NCBI GenBank assembly: GCA_017428525.1
Contig: JAFRQQ010000034.1
Coordinates: 1-64,000, forward strand
Direction of reading: 5' to 3'
DNA: 64,000 bases
Source of the DNA: Clostridia bacterium
GTDB taxonomy: Bacteria > Bacillota > Clostridia > Oscillospirales > Acutalibacteraceae
Shown here one piece after another: positions 1 through 7,820 of this stretch. The position numbers and the translations under genes are program-made. Under the pieces are notes generated by a model, which did no database searches, was not told where the DNA came from, and worked only from the letters and a program-made list of their open reading frames with translations. The first letter of the stretch is position 1. The number at the start of each line of letters is the position of its first letter.

Positions 1-1
1 C

Positions 2-946
2 GTGATTGTCATCGCCGCCACCAACCGCCCGGATATCCTCGACCCGGCGCTGCTGCGTCCCGGCCGCTTCGACCGGCAGGTGACCGTCAACTACCCCGAC
101 GCCAAGGGCCGCGTGGAGATCCTGAAGGTGCATGCCAAGGGCAAGCCGATCGGTCCGGACGTCGATCTGGAAAGCGTGGCGCACGCCACGGTCGGCTTCA
201 CCGGCGCGGATCTGGAAAACCTGCTCAACGAAGCGGCGCTGCTCGCCGCCCGCCGCGGTAAGAAGGCGATCACCATGGAGGAGATCGACGAGGCCGCGCT
301 CAAGGTGGAGGTCGGCTCCGAAAAGAAATCGCACAAGATGAACGAGAAGGCCAAGAAGCTCACCTCGTATCACGAGGCGGGGCATGCGGTTTCCAGCTTC
401 TATCTGGAGCATCAGGATCCCGTGCATCAGATTTCGATCATCCCGCGCGGACTTGCCGGCGGCTACACGCTCTACCGTCCGACGGAGGATAAGAACTACA
501 CCTCCAAAAACGAGATGCTCGATTCGCTGGTCGGCCTGCTCGGCGGCCGCGTGGCGGAGGCGCTGGTGCTCGGCGACGTTTCCACCGGCGCATCCAACGA
601 TATTCAGCGCGCGACGGAGATCGCCCGCAGCATGGTCACGAAATACGGCATGAGCGACACGATCGGCCCCATCGCCTTCGGCGAGGACAACAATGAGGTC
701 TTCCTCGGCAAGGAATTCGGCCATGTGCGCAACTATTCCGAAAGCGTGGCCGCGCAGATCGACGCAGAAATCGAGCGCCTGATCCGCAATGCCTATGACC
801 GCACGACGCAGATCCTCAATGATCACATTGACAAGCTCCATGCGGTCGCGCAGCTGCTGTATCAGAATGAAAAGATGAGCGGCGAGGAATTCTACGCCCT
901 CATGAACGGCACGCCGGCGGCGCCTGCACCGGCAGAAGCAGAATAA
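2..946 (+). CDS. ftsH: ATP-dependent zinc metalloprotease FtsH, C-terminal part (5' truncated by window edge)
   Basis: This is the 3' part of a membrane-anchored AAA+ protease that degrades misfolded membrane proteins and short-lived regulators. The visible 314 residues begin in the AAA core just before the second region of homology ([20 protein letters not shown]). They continue through the helical lid into the M41 peptidase domain, where the zinc-binding HEAGH motif lies near visible residue 125, and end in an Ala/Pro-rich tail. The GTG at base 2 is an internal valine codon, not a start. The Walker A site and the transmembrane N-terminus lie upstream of the window. An intrinsic terminator follows directly. 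The assignment is very secure. Confidence 0.97.
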   Translation: MIVIAATNRPDILDPALLRPGRFDRQVTVNYPDAKGRVEILKVHAKGKPIGPDVDLESVAHATVGFTGADLENLLNEAALLAARRGKKAITMEEIDEAALKVEVGSEKKSHKMNEKAKKLTSYHEAGHAVSSFYLEHQDPVHQISIIPRGLAGGYTLYRPTEDKNYTSKNEMLDSLVGLLGGRVAEALVLGDVSTGASNDIQRATEIARSMVTKYGMSDTIGPIAFGEDNNEVFLGKEFGHVRNYSESVAAQIDAEIERLIRNAYDRTTQILNDHIDKLHAVAQLLYQNEKMSGEEFYALMNGTPAAPAPAEAE

Positions 947-953
947 GTCAATC

Positions 954-988
954 GCAGAGGTTTTCCGCAGCGAAAGCCTCTGCTTTTT
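954..988 (+). terminator. Intrinsic terminator after ftsH
   Basis: A 12-bp stem (GCAGAGG..TTTC paired with GAAAGCCTCTGC, one G-T wobble), a 6-nt loop and a run of five T lie between ftsH and the acetyltransferase gene. The ribosome site of the next gene starts immediately after the T run. Confidence 0.8.
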
Positions 989-1002
989 GCAAGGAGATTG
1001 AA

Positions 1003-1575
1003 ATGGAAGTGACCGTTCGCCCGGCAACGCCGGCAGATGCGCCGCGCCTGAGCGAAATCTATGCGTATTATGTGGAGCACACGGCCGTGAGCTTCGAGTA
1101 TGCAGCCCCGTCCGCAGCGGAATTCCGCCGCCGGATGGCGGCCGTCTGCGAGAAGTATCCGTATTTCGTCGCGGAGCGCGGCGGCCGGGTGATCGGCTAT
1201 GCCTACGCCCACGCCTTCGTCGGCCGCGCGGCCTACGACTGGTCGGCGGAGCTGACGGTTTATCTGGAGCCGTCCGCGCGCAGGCAGGGGGCCGGCCGGG
1301 CGCTCTATGCCGCGCTGGAAGCGGCGCTCGGGCGCATGGGCGTGACGAATCTCTATGCCTGCATCGGCGTGCCGACGCAGGAAAACGACCCGTATCTGAA
1401 TGAGGACAGCCTGGAATTCCACCGGCGCATGGGCTTTTCGCTTGTCGGCACCTTCCGCTGCTGCGGACGCAAATTCGGCCGCTGGTACGATATGGTGTGG
1501 ATGGAGAAATGCATCGCGCCGCATCGGCCGGACTGCCCGCCGGTCACGCCGTATCCGGCGCTGCCGGAAGAGTGA
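1003..1575 (+). CDS. GNAT-family N-acetyltransferase (phosphinothricin acetyltransferase-like)
   Basis: A 190-residue single-domain GNAT protein that should transfer the acetyl group of acetyl-CoA to an amine. The layout matches the Pat/YncA branch: an N-terminal VRPATPADAPRLSEIY strand-helix, a central ELTVYLEPSARRQGAGRAL segment carrying the acetyl-CoA pyrophosphate loop (R-R-Q-G-A-G), and a C-terminal YDMVWMEK strand. Family members acetylate amino-acid analogues such as phosphinothricin or methionine sulfoximine; the substrate here cannot be read from sequence. AAGGAG seven bases upstream supports the ATG. It stands alone between two terminators. Confidence 0.85.
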   Translation: MEVTVRPATPADAPRLSEIYAYYVEHTAVSFEYAAPSAAEFRRRMAAVCEKYPYFVAERGGRVIGYAYAHAFVGRAAYDWSAELTVYLEPSARRQGAGRALYAALEAALGRMGVTNLYACIGVPTQENDPYLNEDSLEFHRRMGFSLVGTFRCCGRKFGRWYDMVWMEKCIAPHRPDCPPVTPYPALPEE

Positions 1576-1586
1576 AACAATAAGAA

Positions 1587-1631
1587 AAAGACCGCCTGTG
1601 CTTGCTCGAGCAGCCGCAGGCGGTCTTTGTT
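1587..1631. terminator. Intrinsic terminator between convergent genes
   Basis: AAAGACCGCCTG pairs with CAGGCGGTCTTT across a short GC-rich loop. A-rich and T-rich flanks allow it to serve both the plus-strand acetyltransferase and the minus-strand ceramidase-like gene. Confidence 0.8.
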
Positions 1632-1717
1632 ATGCAGTTTTGCCCGCCGTTCGGAATCGTCCGGCGCGCGCCTTTTTCAAGCCGGCGGCGCATGGCGTTG
1701 ATTGAGCGGCGGAAAGG

Positions 1718-3514
1718 TTATTCTGCAATCTCTTCTGCCAGATCGGCAAAGCCCTGCATCATCGTGGATGCGCCCGTCTTGCTCACGGAGAGCAGCTCCT
1801 GATAATGGTCGTCCGCGATGCCCATGGAGAAATCGTTGTCCGGCACGATGTAGCCGATCGCGTCGTTGCAAAGGCCGATGCAGACCGTGCCCTCGCCGAA
1901 GAGCTCATAGACGGTCGGCTTGCCGAAGTCCTTGCCGGAGAAGGAGCCTGCCGCCGTGAGCGACGCGCCGCCCGCGACAAGATCCTGCACGACCTCGCCC
2001 GGCGTCATGACGAAATGCTGATCGCCCAGCTCCATGTAGCCGATTTCCGTGAAGATATAGTAGCCGAGGCCCTCCTTGCAGACCGAATAATTCGCCAGAT
2101 TCAGCTTGCCGACCAGCTTGATGAGCGGGTTGGTGACCTTGAGCTTGATTTCTGCCAGCCGGATATTCAGCAGGGGATCGAGCGTGCGCGCCTGCACGGG
2201 CGTCCAGCCTTCATACCAGAGCGTGTAGTTTTCCTCTTTGGATTCGCCGGCGGCCACCTTCGCGTTATGCTGCGCGAGATCCGCCTGCAGCTTTGCCCAG
2301 TCATCGGGGAAATTCTCCTGATAATCCGCTTCGATTTCCTCCATGGTGTTCGTCAGGTAGAGCGCGATCTTGCCCATTTCCCGGCCGTAGCGCACGGACT
2401 GCATGTAGCGGCGGTCCGGGTCCTCGGTGATGTCGTCGTTGGTCAGGCCGCGGCCGATGTAGATGCCGGCGATCGGGCCCTGCAGGAACATGAAGTTGTA
2501 GCCCGCAGCCTCGATCGTATCCTGCATATAGGTCACGAAGTCGCCGGAAAGCTGCCGGCCGTTGTCCTGCGGGTCGCTCGTGGCAAGGCCCGTCACATCC
2601 GGGTGTCCGGCAAGGTTGACGAGCATGGTCGGCCTGCGCGAGGCGTCTGCCGGCGTGAAGGTCAGGCGGGTCAGGTCGGAAATCAGCGCGGTCGCGGATT
2701 TGCGGTTGCGGTTATTGAAATAGTCGGGATTCAGCGTCTTGACCGCGAGGGTCATGGTGCCTTCCGTCATGTCCGCCACGGCCTTCTTGATCGAAGCGAC
2801 GACCTGATCATAGAGGAAGCCCTCCACGTAATCCTCCTTCACGCCGCGCTCCATATCAAGGCGCAGATAGGATTTGAACAGGTTGCGCAGGAGCTTGGGC
2901 AGCAGATTCGTCCAGAGGCCCTGCGTGTCGATGCAGCTGTGGCAGTGGGTGGAGGAGATGTTGATGCTGTTGAAATCGACGTCGGGCAGCTCCTCGGCCA
3001 CGCGGGCGCGGATGGCTTTGATATCGCCGTTGGAGAAGCCGATGCAGTCGAGATTCGCAAATACCGTGATCCCGCGGCCGGAGCCGTCGGAGAGCGCCAC
3101 CGTGCGCACATCCATGCCGCCGACGATCTCCTCCACGCGGTTGACCATGCCGTTATCCAGCGTCATGAAGCCGCCGAGGTAGTATTCGCCGTTGAGCACG
3201 TCGTCCGGAATCAGCGTTTCCTTGTCGTAGCCGAGCTGCCACGCGGCGTGTTCGGCCGGCGCGCTGAGGAATTCGGTGGTGCCTTCATAGAAATTCTCGG
3301 TCGTATGCTCGCTGACCTTGGTGAAATTCTTGTTGTCCGGCACAGCGAGATTGATGCCGCCGATCAGTCCGGTGATCAGCACCTCGAGCGCCTTGACGCC
3401 GACGTTCGTTGCGGTCTGCTTCGCGTCGGCCGCCTGCGCGCCGAGCATCGGCCCGGTGAATGCCAGCGTCAGCGCAAGGACGATGCACAGCAGCTTGCGG
3501 CTGAGTTTTTTCAT
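1718..3514 (-). CDS. Secreted neutral/alkaline ceramidase-like hydrolase
   Basis: About 598 residues with a Sec signal peptide (K/R-rich start, LLCIVLALTLAFTGPMLGAQA, cleavage near AQA-AD). The body resembles the neutral/alkaline non-lysosomal ceramidase N-terminal domain. That family uses zinc to cleave the amide of ceramides or related N-acyl lipids. Two zinc-ligand-like regions are visible: SSTHCHSCIDTQGLW (family: ATHTHSGPGG) and NLAGHPDVTG. The family's Gly-Asp-x-Ser-Pro nucleophile region is altered to LQGPIAGIYIGRG, so ceramidase activity is uncertain. An in-frame ATG at 3520 is only three bases from GGAG; the ATG at 3514 has nine-base spacing and is preferred. It has its own promoter and is probably monocistronic. 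The true substrate may be another secreted ester or amide. Confidence 0.7.
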   Translation of the reverse strand: MKKLSRKLLCIVLALTLAFTGPMLGAQAADAKQTATNVGVKALEVLITGLIGGINLAVPDNKNFTKVSEHTTENFYEGTTEFLSAPAEHAAWQLGYDKETLIPDDVLNGEYYLGGFMTLDNGMVNRVEEIVGGMDVRTVALSDGSGRGITVFANLDCIGFSNGDIKAIRARVAEELPDVDFNSINISSTHCHSCIDTQGLWTNLLPKLLRNLFKSYLRLDMERGVKEDYVEGFLYDQVVASIKKAVADMTEGTMTLAVKTLNPDYFNNRNRKSATALISDLTRLTFTPADASRRPTMLVNLAGHPDVTGLATSDPQDNGRQLSGDFVTYMQDTIEAAGYNFMFLQGPIAGIYIGRGLTNDDITEDPDRRYMQSVRYGREMGKIALYLTNTMEEIEADYQENFPDDWAKLQADLAQHNAKVAAGESKEENYTLWYEGWTPVQARTLDPLLNIRLAEIKLKVTNPLIKLVGKLNLANYSVCKEGLGYYIFTEIGYMELGDQHFVMTPGEVVQDLVAGGASLTAAGSFSGKDFGKPTVYELFGEGTVCIGLCNDAIGYIVPDNDFSMGIADDHYQELLSVSKTGASTMMQGFADLAEEIAE

Positions 3515-3550
3515 TTTCATTCGCTCCTTTTGCTTGCGTTTTCATTTGCC

Positions 3551-3579
3551 ATATTAACACGTTTTTTTCATGCTGTAAA
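3551..3579 (-). promoter_or_regulatory. Candidate sigma-A promoter of the ceramidase-like gene
   Basis: On the minus strand TTTACA and TAATAT are separated by 17 bases, with the start codon about 40 bases downstream. Confidence 0.5.
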
Positions 3580-3599
3580 GAGGGACTTTCCCGCACGGC

Positions 3600-4448
3600 T
3601 CAGAGCAGCAGCAGCGCGGCGATGCCCAGCAGCGCGAGCAGGACCGCGATCAGCTCCCGTTTGCCCGGCTTCTGCGATGAGAAGCAGCTGTAGACCGTGG
3701 AGAGGATCATCACGCCGCCGGTGACGAAGGGATACTGCGCGGTGGCCGGCAGGGTGCGCAGCGCAAGGAGCAGAAGATAATTGCCCACTGCGCAGAACAG
3801 GCCGTAGGCGCCCATGTGCAGCAGCCCCTTGCCGCGGACCGGGCCGGTGCGCGGTTTCGCAAACGGCAGCAGCAGGAGGGCGAGCAGCACCGTGAAGCCC
3901 TCAACGAGGACGGAAAACCCGGCCTCGCTTGTTTTCGGAAACGTCGCGGCGCTGAACCATTTGCAGATCACGCCGTACAGACCGTTTGTGAGGAAGACGC
4001 CGAGGTAATAGCCCCGCCCGCCTTCGGTATCCGCCCGCTCCATCGTGCAGACGACGGACGCGCCCACGAGCAGCAGGCAGAGCAGCTTGCCCGGCGCGAG
4101 CGGCTCATGAAAGAACAGGATCCCCGCGAGAAACGGCAGCGCCATGCCGCCGATCATGCTGAAGACGGAATACTTTGAGAGATTCGTTCTGCCGAGCGCG
4201 CGCAGGGAGCAAAGCTGAAAGAGGATCAGATCCACCGCGGCCAGCCCCGCGGCCAGGAGCGTGAAGGGCGTCCATTCCGGACGGAAGCGGTTGATCACCA
4301 GCAGCGCCGCGCATCCGGCGGCGTGCGCGCCGGCCGTGAACTGCAGCACCGTATCGGTCGCCTCGCCGTACCGCGCGCGAAACCGATCGCTGAAAACAAA
4401 AACCAGACTGAATAACAGCGCGGAAACGCTGATCATTACATAAGACAT
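3600..4448 (-). CDS. DMT/EamA-family ten-helix permease
   Basis: A 282-residue, very hydrophobic protein with about ten predicted membrane segments arranged as two five-helix EamA-like repeats. The second repeat begins near residue 150 (YYLGVFLTNGLYGVICKWF), and the C-terminus ends in LIAVLLALLGIAALLLL. Members of the drug/metabolite transporter superfamily move amino acids, nucleotide sugars or other small metabolites; no substrate can be assigned. The charged loop ERADTEGGRG separates the halves. It lies downstream of the lipase-like gene, from which it is separated by a weak hairpin. Confidence 0.75.
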   Translation of the reverse strand: MSYVMISVSALLFSLVFVFSDRFRARYGEATDTVLQFTAGAHAAGCAALLVINRFRPEWTPFTLLAAGLAAVDLILFQLCSLRALGRTNLSKYSVFSMIGGMALPFLAGILFFHEPLAPGKLLCLLLVGASVVCTMERADTEGGRGYYLGVFLTNGLYGVICKWFSAATFPKTSEAGFSVLVEGFTVLLALLLLPFAKPRTGPVRGKGLLHMGAYGLFCAVGNYLLLLALRTLPATAQYPFVTGGVMILSTVYSCFSSQKPGKRELIAVLLALLGIAALLLL

Positions 4449-4482
4449 AAAAAGCCTCGCCGTTGATTGGTTGATGCAAACA

Positions 4483-4510
4483 GCAGCCGAACCGTCAGCG
4501 GTCCGGCTGC
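4483..4510 (-). terminator. Weak intrinsic terminator or attenuating hairpin
   Basis: GCAGCCGGAC pairs with GTTCGGCTGC across an 8-base loop, read on the minus strand. Only a short imperfect T stretch follows, so read-through into the permease gene is likely. Confidence 0.45.
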
Positions 4511-4531
4511 GTTGCCGAAAAAGCAGAATCG

Positions 4532-6052
4532 TCAGATGACCTTCGGGAACAGATGCTCGAGCGTGAATTTGATCCGCTCGAAGAAGTCGCGGACGGCGGC
4601 GATGATCCGCTGCAGGAAGGATTGCGGCGTCGGATCGGAATCCGCCTTGATGGAGCCGTCCTTCCGGTTATAGACCAGATAGCGCGGATACTGCTCGTAG
4701 GTGTCCACGTCGGCCTGCCCCTCATGATAGAGCAGCGTGAGGATCATGATATGCTCGTCGCTGCACATCTTCGCGTGCAGGTAATCCTTGACAAACCAGG
4801 TCTGCTGCGGGAACAGACAGGTGGAAGCGTCCACATTCTGATCCGGGGAAATGAAGGCCGGATCCTTGCCTGCGAGCTGCGCCTCGGTCAGCTTTGCGTC
4901 ATACTCGGCGCAGGTCGCGCCGAAAGAGGAATACTTGGTGTCCACCGTGGTGTCGCTCATGTTCTTCCACGAGGGCGTCAGGAAGACGCCGCAGAAGTTG
5001 TAGCGGGACATCACGTAGAGATTCATATCCTCGTTCATCTGCTGCAGCATCTGTGTCTTGCCTGCGCGCACGCGGCTGTTGAAGTTCTCGATCTTCCCCA
5101 CGAGCACCGAACGGTCGGTGGGATCATCTTTATATATGGTATTAAATACATAGTCCGTCGCTTCGTCGATGAACTGATCCGGCACCATCGACCACACGCT
5201 CAGCCAGCCGCCGAACATCGGCACGATCACCTCGGGCAGCACGCGGTCGCCGAGCTTTTCGATCATCCGGTTGCCCAGCGCGCACACCACGTCCGTCAGG
5301 CCGGCGGCGTTGAGCAGATCAAAGGTGCCGTAGAGCACCGTGCGGTATTCATTGTCGCTGAGCACGGCCTTCAGATACGCGGTCAGCGAATCGGCGTCCA
5401 GGCCGATGTGGCCGGTCATCAGCTCGCCGTTATAGTCCTCGCCGTAGATGGCCGTGGTGTTGAGCATCACGCTGCGCAGACGGCTCGTGCCGTAAAGCGT
5501 GGTGTAGGTGAGGGTGACGACGCCGCCGAAGCTGTGGCATTCGAGCACCACCTGATCGCAGCCGGAGGATTCACAGACATAATTGATGAAATCGTTGAGC
5601 TGCCCGGCAATGACGATCGGATCCAGCCGCCAGTCATATCTGAAATCCAGCTCGGAGCCCGGCGTGATCGTATCGGCGTCCGGATAGCTGAAAACCGGGC
5701 CGGAGCCGTCCTCCACCGTGCCCTCCGGGGTGCAGATGACGGGGTTGAAAATGTCGGAGACCGCAGGCATGAGCGCATCCGCGAACGCTTCATAGTTGTG
5801 GTCGATCGCCAGCCGCGCAATGGCGGGCAGGGCGGCCTTGACCGCGTCGAGGATCGTATCCGAGGAGGGCGGCCAGATGACCGGGGAATCCGGATCTTCC
5901 GCGTCCGCGTGGATATCCACGCCCATGAAGCCGTGGACATAGATATACGGGCAGTCGCGGCCGCCGTCCGCGGCAAAGGCGGGCAGCACCGGGGTCAGCA
6001 GCAGGGTGAGCGTGAGCAGCAGCGCTGCGCACAGGCGAATTGTTTTCTTCAT
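4532..6052 (-). CDS. Secreted lipase-like alpha/beta hydrolase with amphipathic C-terminal tail
   Basis: 506 residues with a clear Sec signal peptide (LLLTLTLLLTPVLPAFAADG). The oxyanion region YVHGFMG and the nucleophile elbow ECHSFGGVV mark an alpha/beta-hydrolase of the triacylglycerol-lipase or lecithin-cholesterol-acyltransferase-like type. The Ser lies in C-H-S-F-G-G, so the first elbow glycine is replaced by Cys. The last 25 or so residues (SFLQRIIAAVRDFFERIKF...) form a strongly amphipathic helix after a short linker and may attach the protein to the envelope. The gene begins 24 bases after the aconitase X small subunit, so it is probably cotranscribed with it. Substrate unknown; an acyl ester of a lipid is the best guess. 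Confidence 0.75.
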   Translation of the reverse strand: MKKTIRLCAALLLTLTLLLTPVLPAFAADGGRDCPYIYVHGFMGVDIHADAEDPDSPVIWPPSSDTILDAVKAALPAIARLAIDHNYEAFADALMPAVSDIFNPVICTPEGTVEDGSGPVFSYPDADTITPGSELDFRYDWRLDPIVIAGQLNDFINYVCESSGCDQVVLECHSFGGVVTLTYTTLYGTSRLRSVMLNTTAIYGEDYNGELMTGHIGLDADSLTAYLKAVLSDNEYRTVLYGTFDLLNAAGLTDVVCALGNRMIEKLGDRVLPEVIVPMFGGWLSVWSMVPDQFIDEATDYVFNTIYKDDPTDRSVLVGKIENFNSRVRAGKTQMLQQMNEDMNLYVMSRYNFCGVFLTPSWKNMSDTTVDTKYSSFGATCAEYDAKLTEAQLAGKDPAFISPDQNVDASTCLFPQQTWFVKDYLHAKMCSDEHIMILTLLYHEGQADVDTYEQYPRYLVYNRKDGSIKADSDPTPQSFLQRIIAAVRDFFERIKFTLEHLFPKVI

Positions 6053-6076
6053 GGTTACTCTGTCCCTTCTATTCGA

Positions 6077-6517
6077 TTACTCAACGGTGACCGTGCCGTC
6101 CTCGGCCACGGTGATCTGCATGCCGTCCTTCACATAGTCCAGGAATTCCTTGCCCAGGCAGTCGACGGTCGGCATCGGATCCTCGCCCCAGACGGCGGCC
6201 AGGATGGCGCCGGCGGCGGCCAGAGAATCAATGTGCTCGGAGAAGAGCATGCAGGCGGGGCTGCGCTGCATTTTGTTCGCACAGTAAAGCACCATGCCGC
6301 CCGTGGTGGAGCCGATGGTCTGCGGCAGGCAGAGCGCCGTGCCGACCATGGGCTTTTTGTGGAGATCCGGGTTGTTCTGATCGCCGCATTTGGCGGTCTT
6401 GTCGCCGAACTGCAGCGCGTTCTGGAAGGAGGCGAGGGTGTTGAAGCCGCCGTGCGAAACCAGCGCGGGCGCCGTGCATTTGCCCGGCACCACGGGGCGT
6501 CCTTTGAATTGCTTCAT
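6077..6517 (-). CDS. Aconitase X swivel-domain subunit (DUF126 family)
   Basis: 146 residues matching the small swivel subunit of two-chain aconitase X enzymes. It opens with FKGRPVVPGKCTAPALVS and has the glycine/threonine-rich STTGGMVLY loop where the family usually has a GS-rich G-R-G-S segment. It should pair with the catalytic subunit just upstream to form a hydro-lyase of the aconitase superfamily. The ATG one base past the large-subunit stop is used; the AAAGGAGG ribosome site lies inside the end of the upstream gene, indicating translational coupling. Known aconitase X activities include cis-3-hydroxy-L-proline dehydratase (bacteria) and mevalonate-5-phosphate dehydratase (archaea). 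The substrate here is not known. Confidence 0.85.
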   Translation of the reverse strand: MKQFKGRPVVPGKCTAPALVSHGGFNTLASFQNALQFGDKTAKCGDQNNPDLHKKPMVGTALCLPQTIGSTTGGMVLYCANKMQRSPACMLFSEHIDSLAAAGAILAAVWGEDPMPTVDCLGKEFLDYVKDGMQITVAEDGTVTVE

Positions 6518-6518
6518 C

Positions 6519-7805
6519 TTACTTGACCTCCTTTGTGATGATTTCAAGAATTTCATCGCCGGTGTAGTAGCGCGCGGTGGTGTAGGTGCGCAGCTTGTTG
6601 GAATTCGTGATCACCGGCATCTTTTTGGACAGGGGATTGTTCATATACATCAGCGGGCAGATGTAGCTGAGCACGATGCCCGTGCCCGCGAGCGTCGCCG
6701 CATGCGGCGTTTTCTCAAAGGCCTCGATCACGCCCGGCGCCGCGGTGAAGACGGTCGGCACGCTGACTTTGTGCAGGCCGTTTTTCTTCAGCCCGGCGGC
6801 GACGTTCTCCGTCCATTCGATCAGCTGCGCGAGCGAGAGATGCGGGCAGCCGACGAAGCAGAGCTTCGGCACGGCGTTCTTATTCTTCCACATGATCGGG
6901 TAATTCGCCTTCACGCGCTCGAGCTCGGCGTCGTCGATGACATAGACCTTCGCGCCGTTCGCGATCAGGGCCTCGCCCTGCGCCTTGGCCTCCGGGGTCA
7001 GATTGTCGATGTGATACAGGCCGACCGCGCCGTTGGAGGCGGTGGCCGCGCCGAAATCCTTGAGATAGGCCTTCACGTCGTCGGTCAGCTCGCTGCCCAG
7101 CCAGGCGTCGAGCCCCTTGATATAGGGCACGTCCTCCATGACCTTCATGCCGATGGCGGAGCCGAGAATCTGCGCCTCGGGCTTTTTGGTGGTTTTGATT
7201 TCCACGATCCAGGTCGCCTCGCGGCCCTCGTCGGTCACCAGACCGAAATAGGGCACTTTGCCGGCGATGGAGCCGAAGAGCTCGATGATGCCGGAGTTGC
7301 GGTTGCAGCGCGCGCCGAGCACGGAGTTCGCATAGACCACGGCGGAGGATTCCGCCCAGGAGAGCACGTCGCCGGGCTGCGGGGTGTTGCCGACCTCATC
7401 CATGTAGCAGGTGCAGGTGTAGGAATTCTCATCCAGCAGACCGAGCTTTGCCAGCTGCGCGTCGTAGCTGTCCTGCGCGTTATACATGAATTTCTTGAAC
7501 ACGAGCTTCTGCAGCAGGGACGCGGGGACCTTCGGGTCCAGGGGCTTGGGGTCCACGGAGAATTTCTGCCCGGAGAGCGCGCCGTTGTCGATCAGCTCAT
7601 CCATCAGGTCATAGACCGGCGACATGACGCCGAGACCGAAGCTGGTCACCAGATGCCCCATGCGGCTCGTGACCGGCACGAGCTTCGTTGCGCCGAAGGC
7701 GTCGCCGTACATGACCAGCGTTTTCATGACCTTGGCCATGGTTTCGCCCTGTTCGCCGTTGAGGATGGCCTGCTCCTCGGGCGTGAGTGTCATTTTATAT
7801 TCCAT
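6519..7805 (-). CDS. Aconitase X catalytic subunit (DUF521 family)
   Basis: 428 residues with the DUF521 signature: LTPEEQAILNGEQGE at the start, TCTCYMDEV near residue 170, WAESSAVVYANSVLGARCNR near 190, and GCPHLSL near 320. These match the aconitase X consensus (TCTPY, ANSVLGARTNR, G-PH-S). Several of the cysteines are candidate Fe-S ligands. The enzyme should dehydrate a hydroxy acid or hydroxy amino acid together with the swivel subunit. Two consensus positions are Cys here (TCTCY for TCTPY; ARCNR for ARTNR), which may mark a distinct subgroup. It lies 15 bases downstream of an enoate-reductase-like gene, suggesting dehydration followed by alkene reduction. Confidence 0.87.
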   Translation of the reverse strand: MEYKMTLTPEEQAILNGEQGETMAKVMKTLVMYGDAFGATKLVPVTSRMGHLVTSFGLGVMSPVYDLMDELIDNGALSGQKFSVDPKPLDPKVPASLLQKLVFKKFMYNAQDSYDAQLAKLGLLDENSYTCTCYMDEVGNTPQPGDVLSWAESSAVVYANSVLGARCNRNSGIIELFGSIAGKVPYFGLVTDEGREATWIVEIKTTKKPEAQILGSAIGMKVMEDVPYIKGLDAWLGSELTDDVKAYLKDFGAATASNGAVGLYHIDNLTPEAKAQGEALIANGAKVYVIDDAELERVKANYPIMWKNKNAVPKLCFVGCPHLSLAQLIEWTENVAAGLKKNGLHKVSVPTVFTAAPGVIEAFEKTPHAATLAGTGIVLSYICPLMYMNNPLSKKMPVITNSNKLRTYTTARYYTGDEILEIITKEVK

Positions 7806-7820
7806 CAGGTTCCCTCCTTA

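Noticed and set aside
1805..3724. A 639-codon plus-strand open frame opposite the ceramidase-like gene.
   Set aside because: Shadow frame with skewed composition; the opposite strand carries the signal peptide, promoter and family motifs.
4553..6526. A 657-codon plus-strand open frame opposite the lipase and the aconitase X small subunit.
   Set aside because: Spans two genes in antisense and has no recognisable features.
6519..7805. First thought: a subunit of a glycine/betaine reductase with selenocysteine.
   Set aside because: There is no in-frame TGA, and the motifs fit aconitase X (DUF521), with the swivel subunit next door.
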